Positions 18,476 to 28,258 of a stretch of DNA of 51,742 nucleotides are shown one piece after another. The stretch's first letter is position 1. Each line of letters opens with the position of its first letter. A model generated the notes under the pieces. The model was not told where the DNA came from. It ran no database searches and worked only from the letters and a program-made list of their open reading frames with translations. The DNA comes from Gordonia araii NBRC 100433 (GTDB lineage: Bacteria; Actinomycetota; Actinomycetes; Mycobacteriales; Mycobacteriaceae). The position numbers were made by a program, and so were the translations under genes. The stretch is from contig NZ_BAEE01000028.1 of NCBI RefSeq assembly GCF_000241265.1, positions 1-51,742 on the forward strand, given 5' to 3'.

Positions 18476-18493
18476 GGCCGAACCATTTCGGCC
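18476..18493 (+). terminator. Hairpin between guaB and guaB3
   Basis: GGCCGAA and TTCGGCC form a 7-bp stem around a 4-nt loop, 31 bp after the guaB stop. No T tract follows, so it may only weaken read-through or mark a transcript end. Confidence 0.3.
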
Positions 18494-18542
18494 GGTGTCA
18501 TGGTGATGCCGCCGAAGGGGCTGGCAGGAAGGCGCGGTCGTC

Positions 18543-19685
18543 GTGCGTGATCTTGTGGAATTTGGGATGGGGCGGACGGCCCGGCGGACCTACGAGCTGG
18601 ACGACATCAGCATCGTCCCGTCGCGGCGGACCCGGTCGTCGAAGGATGTGTCGACGGCATGGCAGATCGACGCCTACCGGTTCGGTGCGCCGATCCTCTC
18701 GCATCCGACCGATGCGCTGATGTCGCCGGATACCGCCATCGAGCTGGGACGCCTCGGCGGGCTCGGCGTTCTCAACGGTGAAGGACTGTGGGCGCGTCAC
18801 CGCGACGCCGACGACAAACTCGCGGCGTTGCGCGACGTCGCCGAGAACGACCCGGACCCCCGAGCCGCCGTCCGCTTCCTGCAGCAGCTTCATGCGCAGA
18901 AGATCGACACCGGACTGCTGGCCGAAGCCGTTTCGCGGATCCGGGACGCCGGTGTGACGGCCGCCGTCCGGGTCAGCCCGCAGCACGCCGCCGAGCTGAC
19001 GCCGAGCCTGATCAAAGCCGGCGTCGAGCTGCTCGTCGTGCACGGAACCATCATCTCGGCCGAGCACGTCGCCGACGGGGGAGGCGACCCGCTCAACCTC
19101 AAGACGTTCATCGCCGACCTGGAGGTCCCGGTGATCGCCGGCGGCGTCCACGACCACCGCACCGCGCTGCACCTGATGCGCACCGGGGCGGCCGGTGTGA
19201 TCGTCGGCTACGGCGCGACCGAGGGGTCGACGACGACGAACGACGTGCTGGGCATCGGCGTCCCGATGGCGACGGCGATCGCCGACGCGGCCGCAGCCCG
19301 CCGCGACTACCTCGACGAGACCGGCGGCCGCTATGTGCACGTGCTCGCCGACGGCGACATCAACACGTCCGGCGATCTGGCCAAGGCGATCGCCTGCGGT
19401 GCCGACGCGGTCGTGCTGGGCACGCCGCTGGCCTCGGCGGCCAGCGCCCCCGGCGGCGGCTGGTACTGGACCCCTCCGGCGGCGCACCCGGACACCCCGC
19501 GCGGCGCGATGCTGCAGATCGCCACCCCCGACGACCGGCCGACTCTCGAGCAGATCATCCTCGGCCCGTCCGACGACCCGTTCGGCGAGCTGAACCTCGT
19601 CGGCGCGCTGCGCCGGTCGATGGCCAAGGCCGGGTACAACGATCTCAAGGAGTTCCAGAAGGTAGGGCTCTCGGTTCGCGCCTGA
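18543..19685 (+). CDS. guaB3: GuaB3 family IMP dehydrogenase-related protein
   Basis: The 380-residue protein is an IMPDH-like TIM barrel without CBS domains. It starts FGMGRTARRTYELDDISIVPSRRT-like and contains HGTIISAEHV, VIAGGVHDH and ADGDINTSGDLAKAIACGADAV. Where IMPDH has the catalytic Cys loop (GPGSICTTR), this protein has GYGATEGSTTTND, with no Cys. The same substitution is, as I recall, found in mycobacterial GuaB3, so it is a family trait and not damage. The enzymatic role of GuaB3 is not settled. GTG 18543 fits the conserved N terminus. It follows guaB as in Rv3411c-Rv3410c. Confidence 0.9.
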   Translation: MRDLVEFGMGRTARRTYELDDISIVPSRRTRSSKDVSTAWQIDAYRFGAPILSHPTDALMSPDTAIELGRLGGLGVLNGEGLWARHRDADDKLAALRDVAENDPDPRAAVRFLQQLHAQKIDTGLLAEAVSRIRDAGVTAAVRVSPQHAAELTPSLIKAGVELLVVHGTIISAEHVADGGGDPLNLKTFIADLEVPVIAGGVHDHRTALHLMRTGAAGVIVGYGATEGSTTTNDVLGIGVPMATAIADAAAARRDYLDETGGRYVHVLADGDINTSGDLAKAIACGADAVVLGTPLASAASAPGGGWYWTPPAAHPDTPRGAMLQIATPDDRPTLEQIILGPSDDPFGELNLVGALRRSMAKAGYNDLKEFQKVGLSVRA

Positions 19686-19694
19686 CCAGCAGAT

Positions 19695-19779
19695 CCGCCG
19701 AGTGGGCACCTCACCTCCGCCGACTGGGCACCTCACCCACGCCGACTGGGCACCTCACCCACGCCGACTGGGCACCTGC
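19695..19779 (+). repeat. 22-bp tandem repeat array A (four units)
   Basis: TGGGCAC begins at 19703, 19725, 19747 and 19769, each 22 bp apart. The unit is approximately CACGCCGACTGGGCACCTCACC. The array starts directly after the guaB3 stop. The fourth unit is cut short by a REP-like palindrome. Confidence 0.92.
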
Positions 19780-19827
19780 GGTGGTCTCGATACACCGAGT
19801 CGCTGCGCTCCTCGGCACTCGACCACC
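19780..19827. repeat. REP-like palindromic repeat, copy 2
   Basis: GGTGGTC at the start and GACCACC at the end frame a 48-bp element (GGTGGTCTCGATACACCGAG, then a GC-rich centre, then CTCGGCACTCGACCACC). It is the inverted counterpart of the copy at 11415. It splits the 22-bp repeat array into two blocks. Confidence 0.75.
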
Positions 19828-19847
19828 CAATACAGCTCCGCCTCTAG

Positions 19848-19978
19848 TCGCCGAGTGGGCACCTCACTCACGTCGAGTGGGCACCTCACCCACGTCGAGT
19901 GGGCACCTCACCCACGTCGAGTGGGCACCTCACCCCTGCCGAGTGGGCACCTCACCCCTGCCGAGTGGGCACCCGCCG
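19848..19978 (+). repeat. 22-bp tandem repeat array B (six units)
   Basis: TGGGCAC begins at 19856, 19878, 19900, 19922, 19944 and 19966, each 22 bp apart. The commonest unit is CACGTCGAGTGGGCACCTCACC, and two later units carry CCTGCCG in place of CACGTCG. The array ends about 70 bp before the choD start. It is homologous to array A and to the three units inside the NRPS gene. Confidence 0.93.
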
Positions 19979-20046
19979 TCGGCCACTGTGCCCTGGGTCA
20001 CGGGGTATGACAATGAGCGATGTGACATGGGGTCTATGATCAATCC

Positions 20047-21810
20047 ATGTCTCGCAGCCCACAAGACAGTCATTTTGACGTGCTCATCATCGGTTCCGGA
20101 TTCGGAGGCAGCGTCAGTGCGCTGCGCCTGACGGAGAAGGGGTATCGAGTCGGCGTACTCGAGGCCGGCCGCCGATTCACCGACGACCAGTTCGCCAAGA
20201 CCAGTTGGCGCCTGCGCAAGTTCGTCTGGGCCCCGAAACTCGGGTTGCTCGGCGTGCAGCGCATCCACCTGCTCAAGGACGTGATGATCCTGGCCGGCGC
20301 CGGTGTGGGCGGCGGCTCGCTGAACTACGCGAACACGCTGTACAAGCCGCCGTCGCCGTTCTTCAACGACAAACAGTGGGCCCACATCACCGACTGGGAG
20401 TCCGAACTCAGCCCGCACTACGACCAGGCCAGCCGCATGCTCGGCGTCGTGAAGAACCCCACGTTCACCAACTCCGACCGGGTGATGAAGGAGGTCGCCG
20501 AGGAGATGGGCGTCGGCGAAACCTTCGTCGCGACGCCCGTCGGCGTGTTCTTCGGTGAGAAGACCGGCGGCGAGGGGTCACCCGGCCAAACCGTGCCCGA
20601 CCCGTACTTCGGCGGCGCGGGACCGGAGCGGACCGCGTGCACCGAATGCGGAGCGTGCATGACCGGCTGCCGTGTCGGCGCCAAGAACACCCTGGTCAAG
20701 AACTACCTGGGCCTGGCCGAGTCCGCGGGAGCCCAGGTCGTCGAGCGCACCACCGTTGACGGGCTGCGCCAGCTTCCCGACGGCACGTGGGAGGTGTCGA
20801 CGCACGGTTCGTCGTCGTGGGGACCGTTCGGGCGCCGTCGCCGCATCTTCACCGCCGACAATGTGGTCATGGCGGCGGGAACGTTCAACACGCAGAAGCT
20901 GATGCACGCGGCCAAGCTCTCCACGCTGCCGAAGATCTCCGACGCGATGGGCGTGCTGACCCGCACGAATTCCGAGTCGATCCTCGGTGCGATGAGCACG
21001 AAGATCGACCCCGAGAACGATTACTCGCAAGGTGTCGCGATCACATCGTCGTTCCACCCCGACGAGTCGACGCACATTGAGCCGGTCCGCTACGGCAAGG
21101 GATCGAACGCGATGGCCTACCTGCAGACGGTGCTCACCGACGGTGGCTCGCGACTCAACCGGATTGGCCAAGCGCTCAAGCAGTTCCTGCTCCACCCGAC
21201 GTGGCTGCCGCGGCTGCTCGTCCCGCGCGGCTGGAGTCAGAAGACCGTAATCGCGCTGGTCATGCAGTCGTCGGACAACTCGCTGACGACCTTCGTCCGC
21301 AAGCGCGGACCCTTCAAGTATGTGACCAGCCGCCAGGGGCACGGCGAGCCGAACCCGACGTGGATTCCCGCGGGCAACGAGGCGACCCGACGGATCGCCG
21401 ACAAGCTCGACGGCGGCATCGCCGGCGGGACGTGGGGCGACATCTTCAACATCCCGCTGACGGCCCACTACCTGGGCGGCTGCGTGATCTCCGACGATCC
21501 CTCGTCGGGTGTCATCGACCCGTACCACCGGGTGTGGAACTACCCGTCGCTGTATGTGGTCGACGGTGCGTCGATCACCGCGAACCTCGGCGTGAACCCG
21601 TCGCTCTCGATCAGCGCGCAGGCCGAGCGTGCCGCGTCGCTGTGGCCGAACAAGGGTGAAGCCGACCAGCGTCCGGCGCAGGGATTGCCGTACGCGCGGA
21701 TCGCGCCGGTCGCTCCGGTATCACCGGTCGTTCCGGAGGGCGCGCCCGGCGCGCTGCGCCTGCCGATCACGCCGGTGCGGGCGAAGCAGAAGGAGAAGGC
21801 CGCCGGCTAG
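20047..21810 (+). CDS. choD: GMC-type FAD-dependent sterol oxidase (cholesterol oxidase ChoD)
   Basis: The protein (587 residues) has the FAD-binding dinucleotide fold at the N terminus (VLIIGSGFGGSVSALRL, residues 12-28), GAGVGGGSLNYAN at 84-96, and the C-terminal GMC active-site region with AHYLGGCVISDDP and ITANLGVNPSLSISAQAER. A cysteine group C198-x2-C201-x2-C204-x3-C208 (ACTECGACMTGC) resembles a 4Fe-4S ferredoxin motif, unusual in classical GMC oxidases. It matches Rv3409c (ChoD), which despite its name is not essential for cholesterol use in M. tuberculosis; the substrate is uncertain. It has no signal peptide. TATGAT (20035-20040) ends 6 nt before the ATG, so it is leaderless. Confidence 0.88.
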   Translation: MSRSPQDSHFDVLIIGSGFGGSVSALRLTEKGYRVGVLEAGRRFTDDQFAKTSWRLRKFVWAPKLGLLGVQRIHLLKDVMILAGAGVGGGSLNYANTLYKPPSPFFNDKQWAHITDWESELSPHYDQASRMLGVVKNPTFTNSDRVMKEVAEEMGVGETFVATPVGVFFGEKTGGEGSPGQTVPDPYFGGAGPERTACTECGACMTGCRVGAKNTLVKNYLGLAESAGAQVVERTTVDGLRQLPDGTWEVSTHGSSSWGPFGRRRRIFTADNVVMAAGTFNTQKLMHAAKLSTLPKISDAMGVLTRTNSESILGAMSTKIDPENDYSQGVAITSSFHPDESTHIEPVRYGKGSNAMAYLQTVLTDGGSRLNRIGQALKQFLLHPTWLPRLLVPRGWSQKTVIALVMQSSDNSLTTFVRKRGPFKYVTSRQGHGEPNPTWIPAGNEATRRIADKLDGGIAGGTWGDIFNIPLTAHYLGGCVISDDPSSGVIDPYHRVWNYPSLYVVDGASITANLGVNPSLSISAQAERAASLWPNKGEADQRPAQGLPYARIAPVAPVSPVVPEGAPGALRLPITPVRAKQKEKAAG

Positions 21811-21834
21811 GCGGTCACCGTCTGCTGAGTAACC

Positions 21835-22335
21835 GTGCGCGCACCGGCCTATGTTTCGCGCGAGAAGCGGTTCTCGCTGGGCATCGACGACGACGGTCGC
21901 CGGTACATCTCGATCCCGATCGCCGGCCGAATGGTCGACTACGAGGAGTTCTACGGACTCGACGCTGAAACATACGAGCGCTTGCTCGCCGATCCCGACC
22001 GGGCATTCGAGGTCGCCGAGCAATGCCGTGACCGGATGCACGACCGGCTGCTGCTTCATCCGCCCGCACCCGACCGGGGCGCGGCCGATGTTCTCGGTGA
22101 TCCGGTCCCGATCTGCTACGACCAGGTCGATCTCGCCGGCCGCCGGGCCCTGGTTCTCGTCGATCACCCGACCAACGACGCCGGCTGGCCGGTCGACCTG
22201 CCGGCCGGGACCACGCATGTGATCATCGTCGACGACACCCCGAATCCGACGATGACGCTGCGCGTACACCCGATCGGCAAACCCGATGACGTCGTCTACA
22301 TCGATCATTCTCAGCTGGGCTTCACCGGAAGATAG
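21835..22335 (+). CDS. Hypothetical protein, 166 residues
   Basis: GTG 21835 opens a soluble, acidic product beginning VRAPAYVSREKRFSLGIDDD, with GRRYISIPIAGRMVDYEEFYGLD and ending DVVYIDHSQLGFTGR. The regular strand/helix pattern and normal codon use support a real gene. I do not recognise a family, a catalytic motif, a signal peptide or a membrane segment. It starts 24 bp after choD on the same strand, so co-transcription with choD is likely. The next gene converges on it. Confidence 0.65.
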   Translation: MRAPAYVSREKRFSLGIDDDGRRYISIPIAGRMVDYEEFYGLDAETYERLLADPDRAFEVAEQCRDRMHDRLLLHPPAPDRGAADVLGDPVPICYDQVDLAGRRALVLVDHPTNDAGWPVDLPAGTTHVIIVDDTPNPTMTLRVHPIGKPDDVVYIDHSQLGFTGR

Positions 22336-22371
22336 GTGACGTGAGCGCATCCCTCGACGTCGATGCCCTGA

Positions 22372-22941
22372 CTACCACTGGCTGGCGCGTTCGGTCGACA
22401 GGTCGAATCCGTGACCGTCGGAGTTCCGTGTGCAGGAGACGCGCTCTCTCGACGACGTGCAGGTGAACCCGGCCGCGGTGATTTTCGAACCGTAGGGCAG
22501 GACCTTCTGCTCGTCAGACGCAACGAAGACGCCCTGATTGAAACAGGAGGGCACGATTGGGCCGTCCTCCTCGATATAGAAACCCTTGGCCAGCTGACTC
22601 ACCGGAAATGTGGGGTTCACGCAGTTGGCGCCTTTCGGCACTGGCGCGCGCTTCGACTGACAACCCGAAATCAGTCGGCTCAAGCCGCAGTAGGTGTTGC
22701 GCGACGGTGTCACGAAGTAGACGCCGAGGGCAGTCGCGTATTCCTTGGGATCGACGGCCACAGCCGCTTCGGCCGGGGTCGTTTCGCTCGACGTTGCCGG
22801 TGGAGAATCGGTCGAGGTGAGTGCCGGAGATGTCGACCGCACCGAACTGGTCGTGGCCGGACCAGCTTCAGGACTCGGGCCGCACGCCGCCAGCCCGGCG
22901 GCCATCAACAATGTGCCTGGAACAGCCAACCAACGTCGCAC
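22372..22941 (-). CDS. Putative secreted lipoprotein of unknown function
   Basis: The product has 189 residues. A signal peptide starting VRRWLAVPGTLLMAAGLAAC carries a lipobox (LAAC, Cys near residue 20). A Ser/Thr/Pro-rich linker of about 40 residues follows, then a globular domain with six or more cysteines (YCGL, SGCQS, ANCVNP, SCFNQG, FTCTSS, SCTRN), likely disulfide-bonded. It resembles small actinobacterial cell-envelope lipoproteins, but I cannot assign a family. I chose GTG 22941 because GAGGGG lies at ribosome-site distance. An upstream in-frame extension is possible but would bury the signal peptide. Confidence 0.72.
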   Translation of the reverse strand: MRRWLAVPGTLLMAAGLAACGPSPEAGPATTSSVRSTSPALTSTDSPPATSSETTPAEAAVAVDPKEYATALGVYFVTPSRNTYCGLSRLISGCQSKRAPVPKGANCVNPTFPVSQLAKGFYIEEDGPIVPSCFNQGVFVASDEQKVLPYGSKITAAGFTCTSSRERVSCTRNSDGHGFDLSTERASQW

Positions 22942-23053
22942 CGGAAACCCCTCACATTTGGCAGCGTGTAGTCGGCTATCGAGATGGGCGTTGCCGGCGT
23001 TACGGGTAACCCCAAATGAGCTGGGCCATGGATCATCGAAATTATCCGATTTT

Positions 23054-23071
23054 GATATCATAGTTGATATC
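23054..23071. promoter_or_regulatory. Palindromic operator of the FitAB/VapBC-type toxin-antitoxin operon
   Basis: GATATCA-TAGT-TGATATC is a perfect 7-bp inverted repeat with a 4-nt spacer, 21 bp before the antitoxin ATG, just upstream of its ribosome site AAGGGGAGGTG. It is AT-rich against the local GC background. Binding by the antitoxin-toxin complex is the expected autoregulation. Confidence 0.6.
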
Positions 23072-23091
23072 ACGAAGGGGAGGTGATTGTG

Positions 23092-23322
23092 ATGGCCTCA
23101 GTAGTCATTCGGGGTCTCGACGACTCCGTGAAGGAGCAGCTTGCCGCACAGGCGAGGGCTCACGGCCGGTCGATGGAGGCCGAGCTGCGCGACATCCTGG
23201 TCCGGGCCGTGCAACGGCCCAATATCGGGCTGGCGATGTACCAGGCGTCGCGTGAACTCGGTGGGATCGACCTCGAAATCCCGGCGCGTACCGACATCGC
23301 CCGGGCAGTGGACCTCGAGTGA
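23092..23322 (+). CDS. FitA-like ribbon-helix-helix antitoxin
   Basis: The 76-residue protein begins MASVVIRGLDDSVKEQLAAQARAHGRSMEAELR, the ribbon-helix-helix fold of FitA/VapB antitoxins (one strand, then two helices). Its C terminus would wrap around the toxin. It binds its own promoter and neutralises the PIN toxin. ATG 23092 is chosen for its distance from AAGGGGAGGTG; the GTG codons at 23083 and 23089 are less well placed. The toxin gene overlaps the stop by 4 nt. The pair is an insertion between choD and guaA relative to a compact core order. Confidence 0.88.
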   Translation: MASVVIRGLDDSVKEQLAAQARAHGRSMEAELRDILVRAVQRPNIGLAMYQASRELGGIDLEIPARTDIARAVDLE

Positions 23323-23741
23323 TCGTCCTCGACACGAACGTCGTCTCGGAGGTTCTTCGGAAGCGCCCCGATCCCTCCGTCCTCGCGTGGATGGAGTCCC
23401 TGACCGGCGAGGTGGCGATCACGGCGATGACCGCCGCCGAACTCCTCGCCGGGGTACGACGACTTCCGGCAGGTAAACGTCGGGCGGCGCTCGGCTCCAT
23501 GATTGAGACGGTGCTGCGGACATACCGTGAGAGCGGCGCGGTGCTTCCATTCGACGAGGCCGCCGCCGCGGAGTACGCAGAGGTGCTATTCCGCCGAGAA
23601 AAGGCCGGCCTGCCGATCACGACTGCCGATGCGCAGATCGCGGCGATCTGCAGATCGAAACGCGCGGTATGCGCGACACGAAACACGCGGGACTTCGCCA
23701 AGACTGGTATCGAACTGGTCGACCCCTGGGCCACCCGGTGA
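23319..23741 (+). CDS. PIN-domain ribonuclease toxin (VapC/FitB type)
   Basis: The protein is 140 residues long. PIN-domain acidic residues are visible: Asp5 in [12 protein letters not shown], Glu in TAAELLAGV (about residue 48), Asp in [14 protein letters not shown] (about residue 104), and ATRNTRDF near the end, typical of FitB. Such toxins cleave RNA with Mg2+ when freed from the antitoxin. The GTG start at 23319 overlaps the antitoxin stop (GTGA), the usual coupling in these operons. All core residues are present, so the toxin should be active. Confidence 0.9.
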   Translation: MIVLDTNVVSEVLRKRPDPSVLAWMESLTGEVAITAMTAAELLAGVRRLPAGKRRAALGSMIETVLRTYRESGAVLPFDEAAAAEYAEVLFRREKAGLPITTADAQIAAICRSKRAVCATRNTRDFAKTGIELVDPWATR

Positions 23742-23829
23742 ACCCGACGGCGTTGCGCTGACCCACCGGGTCAGATCGACGCCGGGCCGTCCTTCGATGT
23801 ACACCTCGACGCCCACTAGACTGGCCGCC

Positions 23830-25410
<1,581 letters not shown>

Positions 25411-25420
25411 CGGCGGGCAC

Positions 25421-26566
25421 TCACATCGCCAGCACGAAGACCAGCATCAACAGCGCCAGCACGACCGCCCCGGCGACGATCAGCAAGCTCTTGTCCCAAC
25501 CCTTGTCGTCCTGCTGCGGGGGCTGGTGGGTCGACGGCGGCGGAGCGGGCACGAACGACCGTCCATACGATCCCGTCGTCACGGCCGGTGCGTAGGACCG
25601 CTGGTAGGAACCGGTGACGAGCCGCGGCGGGCGCGGCGTGACCAGCGCCCATACCGGCACGGCGCCGTCGGGACGGCTGATGCGACCGTGGAGTATCTTG
25701 TCGGGGGTCGTGCGATTCTGTGCCGCCGCGATCGCTGCCAGCTGGTCGCGGACCGCGATCATCGTCGGACGCTTGGCCGGACTCGGCGTCAGCATCGCCA
25801 TCAGCATCGGTTCCAGCGGACCGGCCTGCTGCGGCGCGTCGAATCGGGCGCGCGCCACTCGGTCGAGGAGGAAGGTGGTGTCGTCGTCCATGCCGAAGGG
25901 CGGCTTGCCCTCGACCATCGTGTAGATAGTCGACCCCAGCGAGTACACGTCCGACGCCTCGCTGGCGGCGGCACCGCGGGCCACCTCGGGGGCGAAGTAG
26001 GCGGGCGTCCCCGACACCATGTCGTCGGTGGCGTGCGTATCGTCCTTGAAATCGGCGATACCGAAATCGGTGAGCTTAACCAGCCCGACGTCGCCGCCCG
26101 AGCTGGCGACCAGGATGTTGCCCGGCTTGATGTCGCGGTGCAGAACGCCCGCGTAGTGCGCCTCGGCCATGGCGGCGGCGATCTGAGCGCCGATCTGGGC
26201 CACCTCGTTGGGCGGAAGCGTCCCGACGGTATGCAGGATCTGCGCGACGCTGCGCGACGGCAGGTATTCCATCACCAGCCACGGGGTCCCGCCGTCGAGG
26301 GCGACGTCGTGGACGGCAATGGCGTTGCGGTGAGCCAGTTTTGCCGCGATCCGCCCCTCGCGCATCGCCTTGGCGCGGATGGCCTCGGCACTGTCCTCGG
26401 CGAGTCCTTCGAGGGAGACGACGCGTTTGACCGCGACGTCGCGGTTGAGCAATTGGTCCTTGGCCAGCCAGACCGAACCCATGCCGCCCTCGCCGATCCG
26501 CGACCGCAGCCGATAGCGCCCGGCGACAAGGTGATCGGGGCCGGGCACCCGCTGCTCGATAGTCAC
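25421..26566 (-). CDS. Membrane-anchored Ser/Thr protein kinase (PknB-like, no PASTA domains)
   Basis: The protein (381 residues) has a complete Hanks-type kinase domain at about residues 13-275: Gly loop IGEGGMGSVWLAKD, catalytic Lys in VAVKRVV, HRDIKPGNILV, DFG in LTDFGIADF, and APE in FAPEVARG. A Pro/Ser/Tyr-rich juxtamembrane stretch with repeats GSYQRSY and GSYGRSF follows. One membrane helix at the very C terminus (LLIVAGAVVLALLMLVFVLAM) leaves no outer sensor domain. The kinase therefore faces the cytosol. Its substrate is unknown. GTG 26566 has TATACT 6 nt upstream (plus-strand 26573-26578), so it is leaderless. It converges on guaA. Confidence 0.9.
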   Translation of the reverse strand: MTIEQRVPGPDHLVAGRYRLRSRIGEGGMGSVWLAKDQLLNRDVAVKRVVSLEGLAEDSAEAIRAKAMREGRIAAKLAHRNAIAVHDVALDGGTPWLVMEYLPSRSVAQILHTVGTLPPNEVAQIGAQIAAAMAEAHYAGVLHRDIKPGNILVASSGGDVGLVKLTDFGIADFKDDTHATDDMVSGTPAYFAPEVARGAAASEASDVYSLGSTIYTMVEGKPPFGMDDDTTFLLDRVARARFDAPQQAGPLEPMLMAMLTPSPAKRPTMIAVRDQLAAIAAAQNRTTPDKILHGRISRPDGAVPVWALVTPRPPRLVTGSYQRSYAPAVTTGSYGRSFVPAPPPSTHQPPQQDDKGWDKSLLIVAGAVVLALLMLVFVLAM

Positions 26567-26585
26567 TCCGCGAGTATAGAACCGG

Positions 26586-27473
26586 CTACGCGGCCACTTC
26601 ACCGCCTGGCGCCGCAACGATCCGGCCGCGGGACCGGAGCCGTTTGGTCACCACTCCGCGGGTGGGGCCGAAGAGGTAGACGAGGAAGAACAGCACACCC
26701 TGCGTGAGCACGACCATTCCACCCGGTGACGTGTCGCGATAGTAGGAGATGTACAGCCCGACCACACCGCACAGGGCCGCGAGGGTGGGCGCCACGATCA
26801 GCATGACCCGGAACCGGTCGGTGAGCTGATAGGCGGTGGCTCCCGGAATGATGAGCATCGCGACGACGAGGACGATGCCCACGACCTGCAGCGCGGTGAC
26901 CGCGGTGAGGGCGAGCAGCCCGAGGAGGATCGCGCCGAGCAGTCGCGGGTTGAGTCCGATCGCGAAGGCGTGGGTCGGGTCGAAGGCGTAGAGCGTGAAG
27001 TCGCGGCGCTTGAGGATCAGGACCAGTGCGACGATGGCGCCGAGAATGCCGATCTGGACCAGGTCGGACACCGAGACTCCGAGCAGATTCCCGAAGATGA
27101 TGTGGTTGAGATCCGTCTGACTCGGGGTGACCGAGATGAGGACAAGACCGAGCGCGAACAACGTGGTGAACACGATCCCGATGGCGGCGTCCTCCTTGAC
27201 GCGCCCCTGGTTGCGCACCGCGCCGATGAGGGCGACGGCCAGGAACCCGAAGACGACCGCGCCCAGCGCGAAGGGCGCGCCGACGATGTAGGCGAGGACG
27301 ACGCCGGGCAACACGGCGTGCGACACGGCGTCGCCCATCAGCGACCAGCCGATCAGCACCAGCCAGCACGACAGCAGTGCGCACACCACCGACGCGACGA
27401 GCGTCGCGGCGAGCGCACGCGTCATGAATCCGTACTGAAACGGGTCGACGAGCAGATCGATCACCGTACTCAT
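26586..27473 (-). CDS. Manganese/iron-type ABC transporter permease (MntB/SitC family)
   Basis: The 295-residue hydrophobic protein is an ABC-3 family permease. SWLVLIGWSLMGDAVSHAVLPGVVLAY is the diagnostic segment (the SHA-LPG motif). GALTAVT-like and VVAMLIIPGATAYQLTDRF segments follow, and about eight to nine helices are expected. It forms the membrane channel for the preceding metal-binding lipoprotein. Its ATG overlaps the ATPase stop by 4 nt. It is the last gene of the three-gene operon. Confidence 0.92.
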   Translation of the reverse strand: MSTVIDLLVDPFQYGFMTRALAATLVASVVCALLSCWLVLIGWSLMGDAVSHAVLPGVVLAYIVGAPFALGAVVFGFLAVALIGAVRNQGRVKEDAAIGIVFTTLFALGLVLISVTPSQTDLNHIIFGNLLGVSVSDLVQIGILGAIVALVLILKRRDFTLYAFDPTHAFAIGLNPRLLGAILLGLLALTAVTALQVVGIVLVVAMLIIPGATAYQLTDRFRVMLIVAPTLAALCGVVGLYISYYRDTSPGGMVVLTQGVLFFLVYLFGPTRGVVTKRLRSRGRIVAAPGGEVAA

Positions 27474-28258
27474 GGCGTACCCGCAACGGTGTCGAGCGGA
27501 TCGAGGCCGAACGCGCGCACCAGGTTCTCCGGTGTGACCACGTCGGCGGGCGTGCTGTGTGCGAGCACGCGGCGCTGCAGCAGGATCGCCTCGTCGGCCA
27601 GGCGCGGCACCGACTGCAGGTCGTGGGTGGAGATGAGGACGGTCGCGCCGGCATCCGCCGCGTCGCGCAGCAGCGCGGTGAGCGCCGCCTCGGACCGCTT
27701 GTCGACGCCGGCGAACGGCTCGTCGAGCAGCAGCACCGACGCTTCCTGGGCCAATGCCCGCGCGACGAAGGCGCGCTTGCGCTGGCCGCCCGAGAGCTGG
27801 CCGATCTGGCGGTTCTGGAAGTCGGTCAGTTCGACGCGGGCGAGTGCCTCGTCGACGGCGTCGCGGTCGGCACCGCGCGGACGCCGGGTGAAGCCGAGCC
27901 GACCGTACCGTCCGGTCATCACGACATCGCGTACCGACAGGGGGAACGCCCAGTCGATCTCCTCGGACTGGGGAACGTAGCTGACCGCGCCCGAGCGCCG
28001 CGCCGCCGCGGGAGCCATCCCGTCGATCGCGACGCTGCCCGACGACGGTGTCACCAACCCCATGATCGTCTTGAACAGGGTGGACTTGCCGGAGCCGTTC
28101 ATCCCGATCAACGCGCACACGGTGGCCTGGGGAACGGTGATGCTGACGTCGTCGAGCGCCAGGATGTCCCCGTACCGGACGGTGACGTCGCGGACGTCGA
28201 TCGCCGCGTCGCCGAGGGGGCCGCCGGGCTCGGTGGCCACCGCTTCCACCACGGTCAT
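27470..28258 (-). CDS. Manganese/iron-type ABC transporter ATP-binding protein
   Basis: This 262-residue ATPase has Walker A GMNGSGKST, signature LSGGQRKR, Walker B VLLLDEPFAGVD and switch His in STHDLQSV. GRYGRLGFTRRP in the middle is typical of MntA/SitB-type ATPases. It powers metal uptake with the adjacent permease. Its start overlaps the stop of the binding-protein gene by one base (TGATG), so the operon is tightly coupled. A Thr/Glu-rich N-terminal extension of about 20 residues precedes the domain. Confidence 0.93.
   Translation of the reverse strand: MTVVEAVATEPGGPLGDAAIDVRDVTVRYGDILALDDVSITVPQATVCALIGMNGSGKSTLFKTIMGLVTPSSGSVAIDGMAPAAARRSGAVSYVPQSEEIDWAFPLSVRDVVMTGRYGRLGFTRRPRGADRDAVDEALARVELTDFQNRQIGQLSGGQRKRAFVARALAQEASVLLLDEPFAGVDKRSEAALTALLRDAADAGATVLISTHDLQSVPRLADEAILLQRRVLAHSTPADVVTPENLVRAFGLDPLDTVAGTP

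Noticed and set aside
18543..19685. Missing catalytic cysteine in guaB3 as a sign of damage
   Set aside because: As far as I recall, GuaB3 family members share the Thr-rich loop in place of the Cys loop, so it is a family property.
19695..19978. Possible CRISPR array
   Set aside because: The units are 22 bp and directly adjacent, with no unique spacers between repeats and no cas genes in the window. It is a minisatellite-type tandem repeat.
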